Shown here piece after piece: positions 46,793 through 55,121 of a stretch of 60,400 bases of DNA; the first letter of the stretch is position 1, and the number at the start of each line of letters is the position of its first letter. A model generated the notes under the pieces. It made no database searches. It was not told where the DNA came from and saw only the letters and a list, made by a program, of their open reading frames with translations. The translations under genes and the position numbers were made by a program. This DNA is from JBBQNJ01 sp038329845. Lineage in GTDB: Bacteria; Planctomycetota; Phycisphaerae; Tepidisphaerales; Tepidisphaeraceae. The DNA lies in the NCBI GenBank assembly GCA_038329845.1, contig JBBQNJ010000024.1, positions 1 to 60,400 of the forward strand, written 5' to 3'.

Positions 46793-47395
46793 ATGGGAGA
46801 ATCAGTGGATCAAACTCCGCCGGCTTCGCCGGTGCAGACGGCTCAGCTCGTTCGTGCGGCCCGGCGCGGCGACAGCGGGGCCTTCGAGCAGTTGATCGGT
46901 CGCTTCGAGCGCACGGCGTTGTCGGTGGCGTACGGGGTTCTGCGAAACCCGCACGACGCCGGCGACGTGACCCAGGAAGCGTTCATCCGGGCCTGGCAGA
47001 AGCTGAAGGATCTGCGAAACCCCGAAGGGTTTGGCGCATGGCTCTGCGGGATTGTCCGCAACTTGGCCGCCGATCATTATCGGCGGAGAAAGCGCGAGTC
47101 GTCGGTTCGGGCGATGGACGATCCGGCGGAACACGCCGCCGCCGTCCCGATGCTTCTCGATCCCTCGGCTGATCTTCAGCAAGCCGAACGTCGCCAGCGG
47201 ATCGAAACCGCGCTGGGGGCGTTGGACGAGATCAGCCGAACCGCCGTGGTGATGCGGTACTATGATGGCGCCAGCAGCAAGCAGATCAGCGAAGCACTGG
47301 GCCTTTCGCCAGCGGCGATCGACATGCGGTTGAGCCGGGCGAGGAACGATCTCAAGCAGTTGTTGGAGAAGGACGTGGCTCACGATGAACGATAA
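46793..47395 (+). CDS. ECF-type RNA polymerase sigma factor
   Basis: A 200-aa sigma-70 family factor with region 2 (about 20-90: AFEQLIGRFERTALSVAYGVLRN...DAGDVTQEAFIRAWQKL) and region 4 (about 130-190: LDEISRTAVVMRYYDGASSKQISEALGLSPAAIDMRLSRARNDL). Region 3 is absent. The ATG at 46793 starts MGESVDQTPP. Its stop overlaps the following gene by 11 bp, the usual layout for a sigma/anti-sigma pair. A third gene encoding an exported PDZ protein follows, suggesting an envelope-sensing regulon. No autogenous promoter motif is obvious. Confidence 0.92.
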   Translation: MGESVDQTPPASPVQTAQLVRAARRGDSGAFEQLIGRFERTALSVAYGVLRNPHDAGDVTQEAFIRAWQKLKDLRNPEGFGAWLCGIVRNLAADHYRRRKRESSVRAMDDPAEHAAAVPMLLDPSADLQQAERRQRIETALGALDEISRTAVVMRYYDGASSKQISEALGLSPAAIDMRLSRARNDLKQLLEKDVAHDER

Positions 47396-47897
47396 GACCG
47401 ACGAAATCGACGTAACGCTGGGCGCATTGCTGGGGCGGGAATTGGATCCCCAGTGCGGGCGGGCGCGAACGCGGTTCCGGGCCGAAATGTGGCAGGCCGA
47501 GCAGGCGCATCGGCTCGGTCGGCGCGGCTGGATGATGACCGCCGCGGGAAGCGCCCTGGCCGCGTGCGTGGGGCTGGTCATCTCGTTTACGACCATGCGG
47601 CAACTGTCCCAACAGCCCGCGGGCGTTTTGTCACCGGCATCGCCCGGTCGATTGATCGATCCGGCCAACGCCGTCGCGGCATCCAGCGGACTGTCGGCGC
47701 CGTCGAGCCTGGAGCGCAACGTCTACTGGCGAACGGTCGATGACGGGACGATTCAGCGCGATGATGAATCGGCGGTGCACCAGCTTCGCCAGCAACTGTT
47801 CGAGAAGGTGCGCTGGTACGATCCGCGCCACGATGCGACCATCGAATTGACCCGTCCGCGCGAACAAACCATCCAGGTGGAAGTCCCGCGACAGTAG
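47385..47897 (+). CDS. Single-pass membrane protein, candidate anti-sigma factor
   Basis: A 170-aa protein with a cytoplasmic N-terminus of about 48 residues, one transmembrane helix (about 50-70: MTAAGSALAACVGLVISFTT) and an extracytoplasmic part of about 100 residues. No zinc anti-sigma motif (HxxxCxxC) is visible, so the anti-sigma role rests on topology and position. It overlaps the sigma gene by 11 bp and ends 21 bp before the PDZ gene. The N-terminal segment (ELDPQCGRARTRFRAEMWQ) is the likely sigma-binding part. It could instead be an unrelated small membrane protein. Confidence 0.6.
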   Translation: MNDKTDEIDVTLGALLGRELDPQCGRARTRFRAEMWQAEQAHRLGRRGWMMTAAGSALAACVGLVISFTTMRQLSQQPAGVLSPASPGRLIDPANAVAASSGLSAPSSLERNVYWRTVDDGTIQRDDESAVHQLRQQLFEKVRWYDPRHDATIELTRPREQTIQVEVPRQ

Positions 47898-47918
47898 TCG
47901 TCGAACCGGAAAGACACC

Positions 47919-48683
47919 ATGAACCGCCTATCCGGCATCCCGATTTTGCTTCTGCTCGGATTGCTCGCCTCGCCGCCGACAGCACCCGGGCAGCGGGCGG
48001 CGGTGATGGAGAACGCCGGCTACTTGGGCGTGGCCAGCAGCCCAGCGCCCGCCGCGATGCGCGAGCAACTGGCTCTGGGCCGCGGGATCGGGCTGGTGGT
48101 GGATTTGGTCGAGCTGGACAGCCCCGCGGATCGCGCCGGGATCAAGCGATTCGACGTGCTGGAAAAACTCGATGATCAGTTTCTCATCAACGTCCCGCAG
48201 TTCAGCGTGCTGATCCGCGCCCACCGCGCTGGCGACGTGGTGAAACTGGCGGTGATCCGGCAGGGCAAACGCTCGACCCTGGAAGCAACGCTCATCGAAA
48301 AGCAACTGCCCCCGCTCGAGCAGCTTCACGCTGGGATGACCGAGCCGTTGCCGCCGGAATTAATGCGATTGTGGCATGGCCCAGTTTCGGCGGACGGGTC
48401 GATGTCGGTGCATATCGAGCAGGGGGACTGCGACGTGAACTGGTCGGACCCGCAACACACGCTTCGACTGCGCAGCCGCACCACGGATGGGAAAAAGGAT
48501 CAGCAACTGCTCGTGCGCGACTCGACCGGCAAGATTCTCTTCGACGGTCCGGTCAATACCGACGCCCAGCGCCGGGAACTGGACCCCGACGTGCTGGCGA
48601 AGTTGCATCGCCTGGAAAAGGCCGCTGGCACCCCCGCCGGAATCGGCTTCGACCCCCCCGCCTCCACCCAGCCCGAGCGATGA
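47919..48683 (+). CDS. Exported PDZ-domain protein
   Basis: A 254-aa protein with a signal peptide (IPILLLLGLLASPPTAPGQ). A PDZ domain (about 28-120) follows, with GYLGV as carboxylate-binding loop, DSPADRAGIKRFDVLEKLDDQ and VKLAVIRQGKRSTLEATL. The remaining half is not assigned. No protease domain is attached, so it may bind C-terminal peptides and pass a stress signal or act as an adaptor. Third gene of the sigma operon, 21 bp after the membrane protein. It resembles in logic the PDZ sensing step of regulated intramembrane proteolysis, though no such protease is in the window. Confidence 0.82.
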   Translation: MNRLSGIPILLLLGLLASPPTAPGQRAAVMENAGYLGVASSPAPAAMREQLALGRGIGLVVDLVELDSPADRAGIKRFDVLEKLDDQFLINVPQFSVLIRAHRAGDVVKLAVIRQGKRSTLEATLIEKQLPPLEQLHAGMTEPLPPELMRLWHGPVSADGSMSVHIEQGDCDVNWSDPQHTLRLRSRTTDGKKDQQLLVRDSTGKILFDGPVNTDAQRRELDPDVLAKLHRLEKAAGTPAGIGFDPPASTQPER

Positions 48684-48706
48684 GGACTTTACCCGGCACG
48701 GGATCG

Positions 48707-48810
48707 GCAACTTATCTGAAAAATCTTTCCCCAGGCGACGCCGCGGTGGACATCGGCTTCCGCCCCACCGTCGGCGTGCAACTTATCTGAAAAATCCTTT
48801 CCCAGGCGAC
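48707..48810 (+). repeat. 33-bp direct repeat, 71-bp period
   Basis: 48707-48739 and 48778-48810 agree at 31 of 33 positions (core CAACTTATCTGAAAAATC). They lie in the 211-bp spacer between the PDZ gene and the HPP gene. Two copies only, so not a CRISPR. Each begins just after a GGC-rich stretch; the function is unknown. Confidence 0.85.
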
Positions 48811-48894
48811 CTCGGCGATTCAGAACCGGATTTGAAATCTAAAACTAGAGATTGATCGCCAGGCCCTGCACCGGGGCGGGGTCCGGTGCCGGCT

Positions 48895-49440
48895 TCATTC
48901 ATTTTTCGTCCAGCGAACCACCATCCAGACGGCCGCCCGTTGCAAAACCACCAGCATGGCGATCATCGCCACTGCGGCCAGGAACAAAACGATGTTCTTC
49001 TCATCGCCCGCTCGCAAGGCGAAAGCCAGCGAAGTCGAGACCGCCGGGGGATGCAGAAAATCGAACAGGACCATCGCCATGATCGTGCCGACCATCGCCA
49101 GCCCGCCGGCGACATAGCCCGGGCCTATCACTTCGTACAGCACGAACCCGAGTCCGGCGGCGGTCATCTGTGAGGCGACGAGCGTGCGCACTCGATTGGT
49201 GCCGTGCTGAGGATCGAGGTAGATCAAGAACGCGCTGGAGGCCAGGGAGGCGAACAGAAGTTGCTGGTTGCTCAGGACATGGACGAACGCCAGAACCACC
49301 AGGACGGTTGCGGTGGGAAGCAAGGCCAGGCCCAGTTCCCCGCGCCAGCTCAGCCGCCGCCGTCCGGCGCGGGCAGCGCCGACAATCGGCTCGAGGCTGG
49401 CTTTGACCGGCTGCGTCATCGGGTTTTTCATAGTAATCAA
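48895..49440 (-). CDS. HPP-family membrane protein
   Basis: A 181-aa integral membrane protein with about four helices. The family signature FDFLHPPAVSTSLAFAL (His-Pro-Pro) lies near residue 130, with YLDPQHGTNRVRTLVASQ earlier. HPP proteins are found in bacteria and plant plastids; plant members have been linked to nitrite transport, but a bacterial role is unsettled. An alternative start at ATG 49431 would remove three residues. It is divergent from the ArsR-type regulator, with which it may share a control region. Confidence 0.82.
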   Translation of the reverse strand: MITMKNPMTQPVKASLEPIVGAARAGRRRLSWRGELGLALLPTATVLVVLAFVHVLSNQQLLFASLASSAFLIYLDPQHGTNRVRTLVASQMTAAGLGFVLYEVIGPGYVAGGLAMVGTIMAMVLFDFLHPPAVSTSLAFALRAGDEKNIVLFLAAVAMIAMLVVLQRAAVWMVVRWTKNE

Positions 49441-49530
49441 CGGGAACCGGCCAGTCAGCGGAGAAAACCGGCGTAAAGCCGCACCACCGGGATGCGGGGG
49501 CTGAAGTTTTTTGACTTCGACACCTTGAAT

Positions 49531-49542
49531 AGTTCATGAACT
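49531..49542 (+). promoter_or_regulatory. Palindromic operator candidate of the ArsR-type regulator
   Basis: AGTTCATGAACT is a perfect 12-bp palindrome ending 6 bp before the ArsR start (49549). It sits between the divergent HPP gene and the efflux/rhodanese operon, in the position of an autoregulatory ArsR-type site. Confidence 0.6.
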
Positions 49543-49548
49543 TATGAC

Positions 49549-49878
49549 ATGATAGGGGTAATGAAAGCGGCGACTCTCCCGCAAGACTGTCTTCCGTTCC
49601 CCACCCTGGAACGCGCCGCGGCGCTGCTGCGAGTGCTGGGCCATCCCCAGCGGCTGCGGATCGTCGAGCTGCTCTCGGCCGAGCGAATGAGCGTCGGTGA
49701 GCTGACCGAGCGTCTGGGCCTGGCGTCCAACGCCGTCAGCCAGCATCTGAACATCATGAAGGCCCATGGCATCCTCACCAGCCAGCGAGACGGGCGCACG
49801 GTGCATTATCGGGTGGATAATCCCCAAGCCCGGTCGGTCCTGCGGTGCATTCACAAGAACGCCCCGCCCGCCGAGTGA
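49549..49878 (+). CDS. ArsR-family winged-helix repressor, possible thiol sensor
   Basis: A 109-aa regulator with the ArsR fold: VLGHPQRLRIVELLSAERMSVGEL, recognition helix SNAVSQHLNIMKAHG, and wing SQRDGRTVHYRV. The arsenic/cadmium site ELCVCDL is absent. Two cysteines, C14 and C100, are present; a C-terminal-helix Cys is also found in persulfide-sensing SqrR/BigR (whose partner Cys lies in helix alpha2, not seen here). Downstream genes encode two rhodanese proteins and a disulfide reductase, so sulfane-sulfur or thiol sensing is a reasonable inference. Start ATG 49549 or 49561. A palindromic site precedes it. Confidence 0.85.
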   Translation: MIGVMKAATLPQDCLPFPTLERAAALLRVLGHPQRLRIVELLSAERMSVGELTERLGLASNAVSQHLNIMKAHGILTSQRDGRTVHYRVDNPQARSVLRCIHKNAPPAE

Positions 49879-49919
49879 TCCGGCGGCAGGGGCGAAACTC
49901 CACGATCGAGACCCATCCC

Positions 49920-51014
49920 ATGGCAAGCGATAAGAAGAACAAGGCGATTGTGTCCAAGAGCGTGACGGCCGTCGTGGCGATCCTGGTGGTCGCCGGCGCG
50001 ATGGCATGGCTCAGCGGCGTGTTCCGCACCGAAGCGATCACGCCCGCGGTGCTCGTCCCCCTCGCGTCGTCGCGCCCGGTGAATACCACCGTCGTCCAGC
50101 GCGTTATGCGCCCGCTCTACACCGAGCTGGTCGGATCGGTCGAATCGGAGCTGCGCACCAGCGTCGCATCGCGCATCGTCGCCAACATCGTCGAGATGAA
50201 GGTGCGGGCCGGCGATCATGTCAAAAAGGACCAGGTGCTAGTGGTGCTGGATGACCGCGATCTTCGCTCCCGGGTGGCCCAGGCGCGGGAGAATCTCAAG
50301 GCCGCCGAGGCCGTGCGCGATTTGGCCAAGATCGAGCTGGACCGGGTGAATCAGATGTATCAGCAGAAGGTCGCCAGCGAGTTCGAGGTGGATCAGTGGC
50401 GGGCCAAGCACCTCACGGCCGCGGCGGACGTGGCGCGGACGCAGCAGGCGGTGAGCGAGGCCGAGGTCGCCCTGAGCGACGCGCAGATTCGCTCGCCGAT
50501 CGACGGGATCGTGATCGACCGCCAGGCCGAACCGGGCGACCAGGCCTCGCCCGGCATGCCGCTGCTGACCGTCTACGACCCGACGCGGCTGCGTCTCGAG
50601 GCGAGCCTGCGCGAGTCGTACATCGGATATCTTCAGAAGCAGATGGGCAAGACGATCCCCGTGCTGATCGAGTCGATCGGGGACCAGCGCGACGGGGTGC
50701 TCCAGGAAATCGTTCCGGCGGCCGATCCGGGCAGCCGATCGTTCCTGGTCAAGGTTCATCTGAACGACCCCTCGGGACTCTATCCCGGGATGTTCGGGCG
50801 AGTGCGGCTGGCGCTGGATGAAGCGCCGCGCCTGGAGGTGGACCGCTCGGCGATCCGCGAGGTGGGACAGCTTCCGCTGGTCGAGGTCGTCACGGCCCAA
50901 GGCATCGAGCGGCGGGCCATCCGCCTGGGCCGGCGCGACGGCGTGACCGTCGAGGTGCTGGCCGGACTGAGCGAGGGGGACGTGGTTGCGCTGCCCGCGG
51001 AATCTGGCAAATAG
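49920..51014 (+). CDS. RND efflux periplasmic adaptor (membrane fusion protein)
   Basis: A 364-aa adaptor with an N-terminal membrane anchor (about 18-38). Then come a lipoyl/biotinyl half-motif (VGSVESELRTSVASRIVANIVEMKVRAGDHVKK), an alpha-helical hairpin (about 110-180), the second lipoyl half (IRSPIDGIVIDRQAEPGDQASPGMPLL) and a beta-barrel (about 210-290). It links the inner-membrane pump to an outer-membrane channel, which is not encoded nearby. The ATG at 49920 starts MASDKKNKA, 41 bp after the ArsR stop. The pump gene follows 51 bp downstream. Confidence 0.93.
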   Translation: MASDKKNKAIVSKSVTAVVAILVVAGAMAWLSGVFRTEAITPAVLVPLASSRPVNTTVVQRVMRPLYTELVGSVESELRTSVASRIVANIVEMKVRAGDHVKKDQVLVVLDDRDLRSRVAQARENLKAAEAVRDLAKIELDRVNQMYQQKVASEFEVDQWRAKHLTAAADVARTQQAVSEAEVALSDAQIRSPIDGIVIDRQAEPGDQASPGMPLLTVYDPTRLRLEASLRESYIGYLQKQMGKTIPVLIESIGDQRDGVLQEIVPAADPGSRSFLVKVHLNDPSGLYPGMFGRVRLALDEAPRLEVDRSAIREVGQLPLVEVVTAQGIERRAIRLGRRDGVTVEVLAGLSEGDVVALPAESGK

Positions 51015-51065
51015 CCGCATCGCGTCCTGGTGAATCTTCTCCAACCGCAACCCACTCAATCCACT

Positions 51066-54000
51066 ATGCACGCATCCGATCCCCACAATTCCCTGGCCAT
51101 CCGGGTGGTTCGCAAGTTTCTTTACTCGAACCTCTCGATGCTGCTGCTGGTCCTGTCGATCGCCGTCGGCGCCGTGGCCTTGCTGATCACCCCACGCGAG
51201 GAAGAGCCGCAGATCGTCGTCCCCCTGGCCGACGTGATCGTCAACTTCCCCGGGCACACCGCCGCCGAAACCGAACAACTGGTCTCGACCCGGCTGGAAA
51301 AACTGCTCTACCAGATCGACGGGGTCGAGTACGTTTACTCGATGTCGCGCCCGGGTACGGCGATCGTCACGGTGCGCTTCTACGTCGGCGAAGACCGCGA
51401 GCGCAGCCTGATCAAGCTCTACTCGAAGATGCAGCAGAACCTCGACCAAGTGACGCCCGGCATCGCCGGATGGGTCGTCAAGCCGATCGAGATCGACGAT
51501 GTGCCCGTGGTGACGCTGGCGCTGACCAGCCGTCGAGACGATGATGCGGCCCTTCGCCGGGTGGCCGAGGAACTGGTCGATCGGCTCCAAGCGGTTCCCA
51601 ACACCGCCGTGACCACGGTGGTCGGCGGCCGTCCCCGCGAACTCCGGGTGGATCTCAAACCCGAGGCGCTGGCGGCGTATTCGATCCCCTTGCCCCAGGT
51701 CGCCGATGCCCTGCGTGCCGCCAGCACATCGCTCCGCGCCGGGGAGTTTTCACGCGACGACCGGACGATCGTGGTCGACGCCGGGCAGTTCGTCCGAACC
51801 GCCGAAGAACTCCGCTCGCTGGTGATCGGCCTGAGCAAGGGCGATCGCCCGATCTACCTGCGCGACGTGGCGACGATCAGCGACGGCCCGGCCGATGTGT
51901 CGAGCTACGTCCGCGTCGGCAAAGGCCCGGCCTGGGGTAAAGTGGCCGAGGAAGAACATCCCGCCGGAAGCCTGGTGGACGCCGAGTACGACACCCCCGC
52001 GATCGGGGCCGAATCGCAGCCGGCGGTCACTATCGCCATCGCCAAGAAAAAGGGAACCAACGCCGTCTGGGTCGCCGAGGATATCGTTCAGCGTGTCGCC
52101 GAGTTCAAGGCGCAGATTGTTCCCGACGGAATGGAGCTGCTGGTCACCCGCAATATGGGCGTGACGGCCAATCACAAGGTCAACGAGCTCGTCGAAGCGC
52201 TGTGGATCGCGGTGGTGATCGTGATCGCGTTGTTGGCCGTGGCGCTGGGATGGCGCGAGGCGTTCGTGGTGGCCGTGGCCGTTCCCATCGTCTTCGCCCT
52301 CACGCTCGTGGTGAACCTGCTGTTTGGCTACACCATCAACCGGGTGACGCTGTTCGCGCTGATCCTGGCCCTGGGGCTGTTGGTGGATGATCCGATCGTC
52401 GATGTCGAAAACATCCACCGCCATTTCCACAACCGCCGAAAAGCCTCGCGCCCGATCGTCCTCGAAGCGATCAACGAAGTCCGTCCCCCGCTGATCGCCG
52501 CGACGATCGCGGTCATCCTCTCGTTCGTGCCCATGTTCTTCATCACCGGCATGATGGGGCCCTACATGCGCCCGATGGCGCTGAACGTGCCGGTGACGAT
52601 GCTGATGAGCATGCTGGTCAGCTTCACCATCACCCCCTGGATGGCGTATCACGTCTTGAAGAAAAAGGCGCCGGCTTCGGCCTCATCGGGCGATGCCCCC
52701 ACGACCCACGAGGAGGAATACAACCCCGACCTGATCAAGCGATCGCTCACCTATCGCATCTTTCACCCGCTCATGGCCCCCCTGCTGCACCGGCGCTGGG
52801 CCGCCTGGACCTTCATGGGCGTTATCCTGCTGGCACTGCTGGCGACGGCGGCGATGCCGATGTTCCGCCTGGTGCCGCTGAAAATGCTCCCGTTCGACAA
52901 CAAGAACGAGCTGCAACTGGTCCTGGACATGCCCGAGAACGCGACCCTCGAGCGCACGGCGGCGGCGGTAGATGCGATGGAGCGCTATCTGCGCACAGTC
53001 CCCGAGGTCGTCGCGTTCGAGAGCTACGCCGGAGTTCCCTCACCCATGGATTTCAACGGCCTGGTGCGACATTACTATCTGCGCGAAGGCAGACACCAGG
53101 GCGAAGTACGGATCATCCTGGTCGACAAGAAGCGCCGCACCCAGCAGAGCCACGCGATCGCGCTGCGCCTGCGCGACGACCTGACGAGGGTTGCGCAAGA
53201 CGCCGGGGCGAGGCTGAAGATCGTCGAAAGTCCCCCCGGCCCGCCGGTCATCGCCAGCATCGTCGCCGAGGTGTATGGCCGGCCCGATCATTCCGACGAT
53301 GATCTGCGCGCTGCGGCGTTGACAGTCGCCGATCGACTGCGAAACGAAACCGGTGTGGCCGATGTGGACACCACGGTTGAAACCCCCGCGAAATTGGCGA
53401 TTTTCGAGGTGGATCGGCCCAAAGCGGCCCTGAGCGGGATCACCGCCGACGGACTGGCGCAAACGCTGGCGGTGGCCCTGGGCGGACGGGCCGTGGCGAT
53501 GGCCGAAGCCGCCGGCCAACGCCGCGAGCTTCCCATCGTGCTGCGCCTGCCCGAGGCCGACCGCTCCAGCGTCCAGGACTTGTCGCGCCTCTATGTCAAG
53601 GGGGCCGGCGGCCACGTGGTATCACTGGCCGAACTGGGTTCGTGGCGGATGGCCTCCAACGAACAGACGATCTACCACAAGAACCTGCGCCCGGTGCAAT
53701 ATGTTTTCGCGGAGGTTGCCGGCCGCGCCCCGGCCGATGCGATCCTGGATGTGCAGGCCGACCGCGACCGGCCCGGCGGCGCCGCCACTCGACCGGTCGA
53801 GTCCCGCACCTTCTTCGCCAACGGCGCCCGCATCCCCTGGTCGGTCGATCCCGGCATCGAGGTGACGTTCTCCGGCGAGGGCGAGTGGAACATCACCCTG
53901 GACGTGTTCCGCGACCTGGGCCTGGCCTTCGCCGCCGCCCTGATCGCAATCTACATCCTGCTGGTCCACGAGACCGGCTCGTTCCTGCTTCCGCTTGTGA

Positions 54001-54482
54001 TCATGCTCGCCATCCCGCTCACCATGCTCGGCATCATGCCCGGCTTCTGGCTGCTGAATGTGATTTCCGGCGATGTCGTCGGGGGCTACGCCGACCCGGT
54101 CTTCTTCACCGCCACCGCGATGATCGGCATGATCGCCCTGGCCGGCATCGTCACCCGCGACTCGATTATCCTCGTGGACTTTATCCACCATTCACTCGCC
54201 CGCGGGCGAAGCCTCTTCGACGCGATCATGGAAAGCCGCGTGGTGCGTCTGCGCCCGATCCTGCTGACGGCTGGGGCGGCGATGCTCGGTGCCTGGCCGA
54301 TCACGCTCGACCCAATCTTCTCCGGGCTGGCCTGGGCGCTGATCTTCGGTTTGCTCGCCTCGACGGTGTTCACGTTGTTCGTGATCCCCATAAGCTATTG
54401 GATGCTGTACGCCAATGTTCCCGGGCACGGCATGCCACCTCGGGATGTTGACGACGAGAAGGCCGCGCTTGACGCAGTTTAA
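51066..54482 (+). CDS. RND-family efflux permease
   Basis: A 1138-aa AcrB/heavy-metal-efflux-type transporter. A helix at about 25-45 is followed by a porter domain (PGHTAAETEQLVSTRLEKLLYQIDGVEYVYS). The TM block at about 380-560 has the proton-relay GLLVDDPIVDVENIHRH, then a second porter domain and a final TM block. The relay contains paired Asp residues as in AcrB TM4. It is about 80-100 residues longer than AcrB, with extra loop sequence near residues 280-320 and 880-930. The substrate is unknown; an outer-membrane partner must come from elsewhere. Part of the ArsR-controlled operon; the rhodanese gene starts 30 bp later. Confidence 0.92.
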   Translation: MHASDPHNSLAIRVVRKFLYSNLSMLLLVLSIAVGAVALLITPREEEPQIVVPLADVIVNFPGHTAAETEQLVSTRLEKLLYQIDGVEYVYSMSRPGTAIVTVRFYVGEDRERSLIKLYSKMQQNLDQVTPGIAGWVVKPIEIDDVPVVTLALTSRRDDDAALRRVAEELVDRLQAVPNTAVTTVVGGRPRELRVDLKPEALAAYSIPLPQVADALRAASTSLRAGEFSRDDRTIVVDAGQFVRTAEELRSLVIGLSKGDRPIYLRDVATISDGPADVSSYVRVGKGPAWGKVAEEEHPAGSLVDAEYDTPAIGAESQPAVTIAIAKKKGTNAVWVAEDIVQRVAEFKAQIVPDGMELLVTRNMGVTANHKVNELVEALWIAVVIVIALLAVALGWREAFVVAVAVPIVFALTLVVNLLFGYTINRVTLFALILALGLLVDDPIVDVENIHRHFHNRRKASRPIVLEAINEVRPPLIAATIAVILSFVPMFFITGMMGPYMRPMALNVPVTMLMSMLVSFTITPWMAYHVLKKKAPASASSGDAPTTHEEEYNPDLIKRSLTYRIFHPLMAPLLHRRWAAWTFMGVILLALLATAAMPMFRLVPLKMLPFDNKNELQLVLDMPENATLERTAAAVDAMERYLRTVPEVVAFESYAGVPSPMDFNGLVRHYYLREGRHQGEVRIILVDKKRRTQQSHAIALRLRDDLTRVAQDAGARLKIVESPPGPPVIASIVAEVYGRPDHSDDDLRAAALTVADRLRNETGVADVDTTVETPAKLAIFEVDRPKAALSGITADGLAQTLAVALGGRAVAMAEAAGQRRELPIVLRLPEADRSSVQDLSRLYVKGAGGHVVSLAELGSWRMASNEQTIYHKNLRPVQYVFAEVAGRAPADAILDVQADRDRPGGAATRPVESRTFFANGARIPWSVDPGIEVTFSGEGEWNITLDVFRDLGLAFAAALIAIYILLVHETGSFLLPLVIMLAIPLTMLGIMPGFWLLNVISGDVVGGYADPVFFTATAMIGMIALAGIVTRDSIILVDFIHHSLARGRSLFDAIMESRVVRLRPILLTAGAAMLGAWPITLDPIFSGLAWALIFGLLASTVFTLFVIPISYWMLYANVPGHGMPPRDVDDEKAALDAV

Positions 54483-54512
54483 GATTTTTCTTCTTTTTCA
54501 AGGAGTTTGTTA

Positions 54513-55091
54513 ATGTCCCAGACCGTTCAAAACATCGATGTCGATTCGCTGTTCAAGCTTGGCCAGGAAGGCAAGCCCGTTGACCTGATCGACGTTCGCA
54601 CGCCCGCGGAGTTCGCCACCGTGCATGCCGCCGGGGCCAACAACGTTCCGCTGGACCGCCTCACGCTTTCGGCGGTGCAGGCGGCCCGACAAGGCCAGCC
54701 GAACGAGCCGCTGTACCTGATTTGCAAGTCCGGCTCGCGCTCCCGGACCGCCGCCGAAAAGCTGCTCGCCGCGGGGTGTTCCAATGTTCACAGCGTTTCC
54801 GGCGGAACCGTCGCCTGGGAGCGTGCCGGGCTGCCGGTCGAAAAACGCGGACGCCGCGTGCTTCCGCTCGATCGCCAGGTGCAGCTCATCGCCGGGCTGA
54901 TGGTGCTCACCGGCGTAATCCTGGCGCTCACCGTCCACATCGGTTGGATCGGTTTGGCGGCACTGGTGGGGTTAGGACTCACCGTCTCGGGGTCTACCGG
55001 TTTTTGCCCCATGGGACTGCTGCTGGCGCGCATGCCGTGGAATCAGCATAAAGACTCCTGCGGCGAATCCGGCGGATGTTGCTGTGGATGA
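54513..55091 (+). CDS. Membrane-anchored rhodanese (sulfurtransferase)
   Basis: A 192-aa protein. The rhodanese domain (about 5-110) has its persulfide-forming cysteine C71 in LICKSGSRSRTAA. Two helices follow (about 122-140 and 145-165), with a YgaP-like DUF2892 region (GSTGFCPMGLLLARM). The tail is Cys-rich (CGESGGCCCG) and could bind metal or carry sulfur. AAGGAG lies 8 bp before the ATG at 54513. YgaP-type proteins move sulfane sulfur at the inner membrane. Placed between the RND pump and the CoA-disulfide reductase, it supports a sulfur or thiol detoxification role. Confidence 0.9.
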   Translation: MSQTVQNIDVDSLFKLGQEGKPVDLIDVRTPAEFATVHAAGANNVPLDRLTLSAVQAARQGQPNEPLYLICKSGSRSRTAAEKLLAAGCSNVHSVSGGTVAWERAGLPVEKRGRRVLPLDRQVQLIAGLMVLTGVILALTVHIGWIGLAALVGLGLTVSGSTGFCPMGLLLARMPWNQHKDSCGESGGCCCG

Positions 55092-55121
55092 GGGCGAGTT
55101 GTTTATTTAACTGGAAATGCA

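Noticed and set aside
48707..48810. Two-repeat CRISPR remnant
   Set aside because: Only two copies, spacer-sized gap of 38 bp but no cas genes and no third repeat; a local duplication is simpler.
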